Positions 60,521 through 64,000 of a stretch of DNA of 64,000 bases are shown piece after piece. The notes under the pieces are model-generated. The model was not told the DNA's origin. It did no database searches and saw only the letters and a program-made list of their open reading frames with translations. The DNA lies in NCBI GenBank assembly GCA_010909725.1, contig JAACMV010000027.1:186001-250000 (forward strand), given 5' to 3'. The position numbers and the translations under genes were made by a program. The DNA comes from Picochlorum sp. 'celeri'. Taxonomy: Eukaryota > Chlorophyta > Trebouxiophyceae. How positions within the stretch are numbered: position 1 is the stretch's first letter; each line of letters starts with the position of its first letter.

Positions 60521-62605
60521 ATGGAATATGAGGATTCGAGGCGAGGCCTCGACCATTCATCTCCTGGCAGCAGTGTATTCCAGAGACGAAAGAAGAGCCT
60601 TTTAGGCCTCCGGCGAACCCCAGGGCAGACCATATCCCCTTCATATTATCTAAGAAATAGTTCATACAAATATTCCCGCGGAGGGACCTCTACCTCTGCT
60701 GGTTCGAGTCATTCGGTTGGGGACGAGTTGTTGGAAAATTTGAATTCGGCTCTTCGCGCTTTGGGTAGCACGCCGTCGAAAGTATGCTTGAAAAGTCCTA
60801 TATCTCCTATTCCGGTCATGCAGAGTCTGGAGGATGACACGAGTGAGACGGGACCTGTCTATTCGACTCCACGGGCAGAAGCCCGGTCTGTGTCACTCAA
60901 GTCGCCCGGTGCAGACGTAGCACCGCCTGATTCTGCAAAGAAATTGATGGACCTTCAACAGAAACATTCTTCTCTGTTGAATGAATGCGCAGAGTTGGAG
61001 ACGCAGGTGCTGAAGGCTGAGAAGAGGAGAGAAACTCTGCACGGTCAGTTGGTTGAGCTTGATTCGGACGTGAAGAATATGAAACAGGTGAAACAACGCC
61101 TTGAGAGTGATATTAAGGATCTTGAATCATGTGAGGAAGTTAAAAAGAAGGACTTGGATGCGCTTGGTGATGTGGTGAAGGAGAGAGAAGCACGTTTGTA
61201 TGATGTGGAGAGGGAGATTCGAGAGGCTCGTGATCGGCTTGGTGAGACCGAGTCGCACATTGAACATGCTCAGCGTGAGAAATGTAGTATTGAATCTTCT
61301 ATAGAAGTCTTGGAGAAGCAAATGGAGGAGGCGCGGGCACGTCTTGATGAAATGGAAGATGAAATTGAGAAGAAGAAAGCCATGGTTGAGGACTTGACGT
61401 TGAAATACAATAGTTTGCAGGAGTCTGTTATGGAGGCGACGTCTCGCAAAGATGAACTAAATCAAGCTGCTCAGAAAGCTGAAGATAAGATTCGAGATGC
61501 GGAGGAGACTGTGAGAAAGTTGGAGGGCCTTACATCTGAAGGCTGTTTTCTTGTTGAGGATCAATCCCACAGGGCAGCAATAGCTCAGGAAGAATGGGAG
61601 CGAGCGGAGCAGCGATTAGGTGAGATTCAAAGTGAGATTGTTGAATCATCGGCGAGACTCGAGGCAAAGCGATCGATGCTTCGTGAGATGGATAGATCAT
61701 TGGCTCCATATGTTCAAGCTGTGGAAGGAGGGGGGGTTGCTGATTGCAGCCATATTGTGCAAGACATCGAGAAGCAACGAGTTCTTTTGAACGAACTGGA
61801 GCGAGCAAATACACTGAAATTTGAAGAGGCGATTGCGCTGGGCAAGCACATCGAATCGCTGAAACGGCAGAGGGGGCAGGTATTACTGGGAACGACTGCA
61901 TCCACTGACGAGAGGGTTCGGAATTCCTCAGAGAGTTCTGTACCATCACCGAATGATGATGAAAAGGTGGAAGATGATAACCTTATAGAAGAGAATAGTA
62001 GCTTGAAAAGGTCTCTGCAGGAAGCCCTCCATGAGATTGAGAAATTATCACATTTGCAGCAGAATATTCACATGTCTGAGATTATGGAGAAGCGGTTACA
62101 GGAGAGGGAACGACAACTAGAAAAGGCCATGTCTGCAGCCAATCTCATTATACAGAAGACAGAAGCTGTGGAGAGAAGGGCGGATGACGCCGAGAATGCA
62201 TATGTGAGGATGAAGAGCAAGTACGAAGCACCCCATGGCATACATGTGAGAAACCAGGGTCGTGCTCAGTCCGACATTGACAGTGATGTCTCTAGCATAG
62301 AAGGCAAAACCCTTGAGAAGGAGAATGATCACGCCGAGATGAACGTCGCAGGTGGCTTGGTTGAAAGATTACGCCGGGAGAAACTTGAGGCACTAGAAAG
62401 AATCCACAGATTGACTGGTGAGACTGATTTCATCCGCTCTGGACTTCGCAAAGACATTCTGCGTCGCCGCATGAATAGATTCTTGCTGCATCATGAGCAG
62501 AAAAAGGGCAATGCTCATCAGGGGTTTGCCATGGATACGACATCCCAGATACCTGCTGTTCACCAGCCATTGACCGCTGACATTGATACGAACCAACTCG
62601 TGTAA
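60521..62605 (+). CDS. long coiled-coil protein of unknown function
   Basis: The single-exon product is 694 aa. Residues 1-140 are Ser/Pro/Arg-rich. Residues about 145-470 form a near-continuous coiled coil of heptads rich in Glu, Lys, Arg and Leu (LDALGDVVKEREARLYDVEREI, EKQMEEARARLDEMEDEIEKK). A second stretch at 480-570 and a third near 605-660 follow. A structural role at a cytoskeletal, centrosomal or nuclear-envelope scaffold is usual for such proteins but cannot be told from sequence. The stop overlaps a TGTAA. Confidence 0.8.
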   Translation: MEYEDSRRGLDHSSPGSSVFQRRKKSLLGLRRTPGQTISPSYYLRNSSYKYSRGGTSTSAGSSHSVGDELLENLNSALRALGSTPSKVCLKSPISPIPVMQSLEDDTSETGPVYSTPRAEARSVSLKSPGADVAPPDSAKKLMDLQQKHSSLLNECAELETQVLKAEKRRETLHGQLVELDSDVKNMKQVKQRLESDIKDLESCEEVKKKDLDALGDVVKEREARLYDVEREIREARDRLGETESHIEHAQREKCSIESSIEVLEKQMEEARARLDEMEDEIEKKKAMVEDLTLKYNSLQESVMEATSRKDELNQAAQKAEDKIRDAEETVRKLEGLTSEGCFLVEDQSHRAAIAQEEWERAEQRLGEIQSEIVESSARLEAKRSMLREMDRSLAPYVQAVEGGGVADCSHIVQDIEKQRVLLNELERANTLKFEEAIALGKHIESLKRQRGQVLLGTTASTDERVRNSSESSVPSPNDDEKVEDDNLIEENSSLKRSLQEALHEIEKLSHLQQNIHMSEIMEKRLQERERQLEKAMSAANLIIQKTEAVERRADDAENAYVRMKSKYEAPHGIHVRNQGRAQSDIDSDVSSIEGKTLEKENDHAEMNVAGGLVERLRREKLEALERIHRLTGETDFIRSGLRKDILRRRMNRFLLHHEQKKGNAHQGFAMDTTSQIPAVHQPLTADIDTNQLV

Positions 62606-62685
62606 ATTACCGACGACTCTATGATTTAGGCCCAATTTTTTTGTTTTTGAATTTCCTTTACCAGTAATTTAGGAGATATAGACCC

Positions 62686-64000
62686 ATGAAGGCTGCACTT
62701 AGGTCTCCTGGAGGTGCAGTCTCCACGTTATCGTTGCCTTTCTGCAGGCAACGACTGTGCAAGCAATCCAACCAGGATAAGACTGGATTTGCATTGCCTA
62801 ATAAGAACCATGTTAATTATTTACAATATGAGTCCCATGGATTGAGCAATAGCCCCATTTCGGCTGGCAATCGATGGCGCCTGCAGGCCTTGTCAACCTC
62901 TGCAGGAGAGAAAGTCCTGGAAAACCTTTTGAGTTGGATGGTGGCGAATGGTGCCAAAGGCTTGGATCCAAGAGATTCAAAAGTATCCTTATTTATATCG
63001 GATGATGGAGAACGTGGACTGATCGCAACGACAGATATATCTCGAGGGTCTATCCTTTTTCAGGTGCGTGCATACTCAACTGACCATGTGATCAACTATT
63101 TTTAATGACAGAATACCGACTCATCAAGTACTATTCGCAGATTCCTATGCGAATAGCGTTGCTTGATGACGAGCCTGGATCACAAGAATGTGATATTGAT
63201 TTTGACAAGGATGTCCCCTGGAGTGTGCGTTTGGCATGCAAATTGCTCAGGCTGAAATCGCAGGGAGAGGCGTCTGCCTGGAAGCCTTATCTAGACTCCC
63301 TGCCCGATTACGTGCCATCAGCCACAGCGTTAACATTTTCATATGAAAATATACAATGTATTGGGTATGCATACGCGCGTGAACAGATTGATTTTCTATC
63401 GTGGGTTTCCATTTCGAACTTTGAAAGTTTGCCGTCAGGTGCTGTTCCCACAGGGACAACATATGAAGAATTCAGCCACGCACTCGCTGTTGTACATAGC
63501 CGCACATTCTCTGTTCCGGCAAAGGATCGAAGAGGGGGTGTTGTGAGGTTATTGATGCCTCTTGTGGATATGCTCAACCATTCTGGTGATGTCGATGTCA
63601 GTATGAGTGCTGACAGGCCAATGGCAGCATCAGACATCATTGCAACAGATGCAGTGAGATGGGACTGCGTTGCAAAAATAGGTGGAGAATTTGAAATGAT
63701 TGTCTCAGCTACCAGAGATATTATTCAAGGGGAAGAGATTACGCTGAGTTATGGGGAAAGAAGCAACGATGACTTCTTTCTGTATTATGGGTTTATCCCA
63801 CCCCGCAATCCTCATGATTCTGTGCAACTCTTTGCCAATCTGGACCAAGGGTTATCATGGGCCCTAGGCAATCTACCTGCTTTGATTCCTGAAGGATATG
63901 CAGAGGATATAAAGGTCAGATTAGACACGTTTATTCGAAATACCCCTAATCTCTCACAAAATATTGACGAGGAAGTACAGAATTTTGAGCCACTTGATAG
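62686..64000 (+). CDS. SET-domain methyltransferase of RuBisCO-LSMT type (3' end outside window)
   Basis: This class methylates lysines of plastid proteins (RuBisCO large subunit, fructose-bisphosphate aldolase) and other targets. Exon 1 is 62686-63063; the intron is 77 bp (GTGCGT...TCGCAG, phase 0); exon 2 is open from 63141 to the window end, giving 412 residues so far. The first 70 residues are a likely plastid transit peptide. GLIATTDISRGSILFQIPMRIAL is the SET start. PLVDMLNHSGDVDVS and EEITLSYGERSNDDFFLYYGFIP carry the S-adenosylmethionine and catalytic Tyr motifs. The C-terminal RuBisCO-substrate-binding part is cut by the edge. Phases and motifs support the splice. Confidence 0.9.

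Noticed and set aside
1..64000. tRNA genes, CRISPR arrays, insertion sequences, phage or virus genes
   Set aside because: A scan for GGTTCGA-type B boxes found only matches inside coding exons or without a cloverleaf; no spaced direct repeats, transposase, integrase or viral protein was seen.

Overview
The window is nuclear DNA from a small-genome green alga, most likely a chlorophyte. The evidence is of three kinds. Gene content: a GreenCut-type plastid protein (CGLD27), DWARF27, a plant-type sirtuin, an SOS1-like exchanger, a RuBisCO-methyltransferase-type SET protein and algal Pro-rich wall proteins. Gene structure: short GT-AG introns, mostly 65-200 bp and close to the start codon. Transcript ends: TGTAA motifs, the chlorophyte poly(A) signal, just after many stop codons. 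Moderate GC and very tight packing recall compact trebouxiophytes such as Picochlorum, but the species is inference. About 39 protein genes are supported. No tRNA, rRNA, transposon, CRISPR array or organellar segment was seen.

Layout. 0-7.3 kb: end of a possible unknown gene, secreted GH9 endoglucanase, class II sirtuin, BRCA1-like RING/RanBP2/BRCT protein, small membrane protein. 7.6-13.5 kb: Rab GDI, CutC, PEP-mutase/isocitrate-lyase-family enzyme, ribosome-biogenesis factor NOC4. 13.5-20.7 kb: D27, SURF1, class I histone deacetylase, Tim17-family protein, acidic unknown. 20.8-27.3 kb: aspartate-semialdehyde dehydrogenase, START-domain membrane protein, two unknowns, one with three helicase-associated-like repeats. 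27.5-30.1 kb: two tiny two-exon genes (one a GPI-anchored-type peptide) and a secreted GH18 chitinase with CBM14. 30.3-43.6 kb: F-box/RCC1 protein, sphingosine-kinase-like enzyme, several unknowns, CRTISO-like oxidoreductase, CGLD27, F-box/LRR protein. 44.1-56.5 kb: CNNM/CorC-type transporter, ARM-like protein, novel repeat membrane protein, mitochondrial pyruvate carrier, 1,576-residue SOS1-like Na+/H+ exchanger. 56.5-64 kb: tRNA thiolase CTU1, secreted unknown, AA15-type lytic polysaccharide monooxygenase with CBM14, coiled-coil protein, start of a SET methyltransferase.

Working together. Most genes are housekeeping and unrelated to their neighbours. The exception in theme is an extracellular polysaccharide toolkit: GH9 endoglucanase with a PAN-like module, GH18-CBM14 chitinase, AA15-CBM14 LPMO and a GPI-type mini-protein. 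All carry signal peptides and short early introns, the enzymes carry Pro-rich linkers, and together they suggest remodelling or digestion of chitin-like and beta-glucan material.

Gene models were joined by eye from donor/acceptor sites and matching phase; start codons were moved to the first ATG where the longest open frame began at a non-ATG codon.
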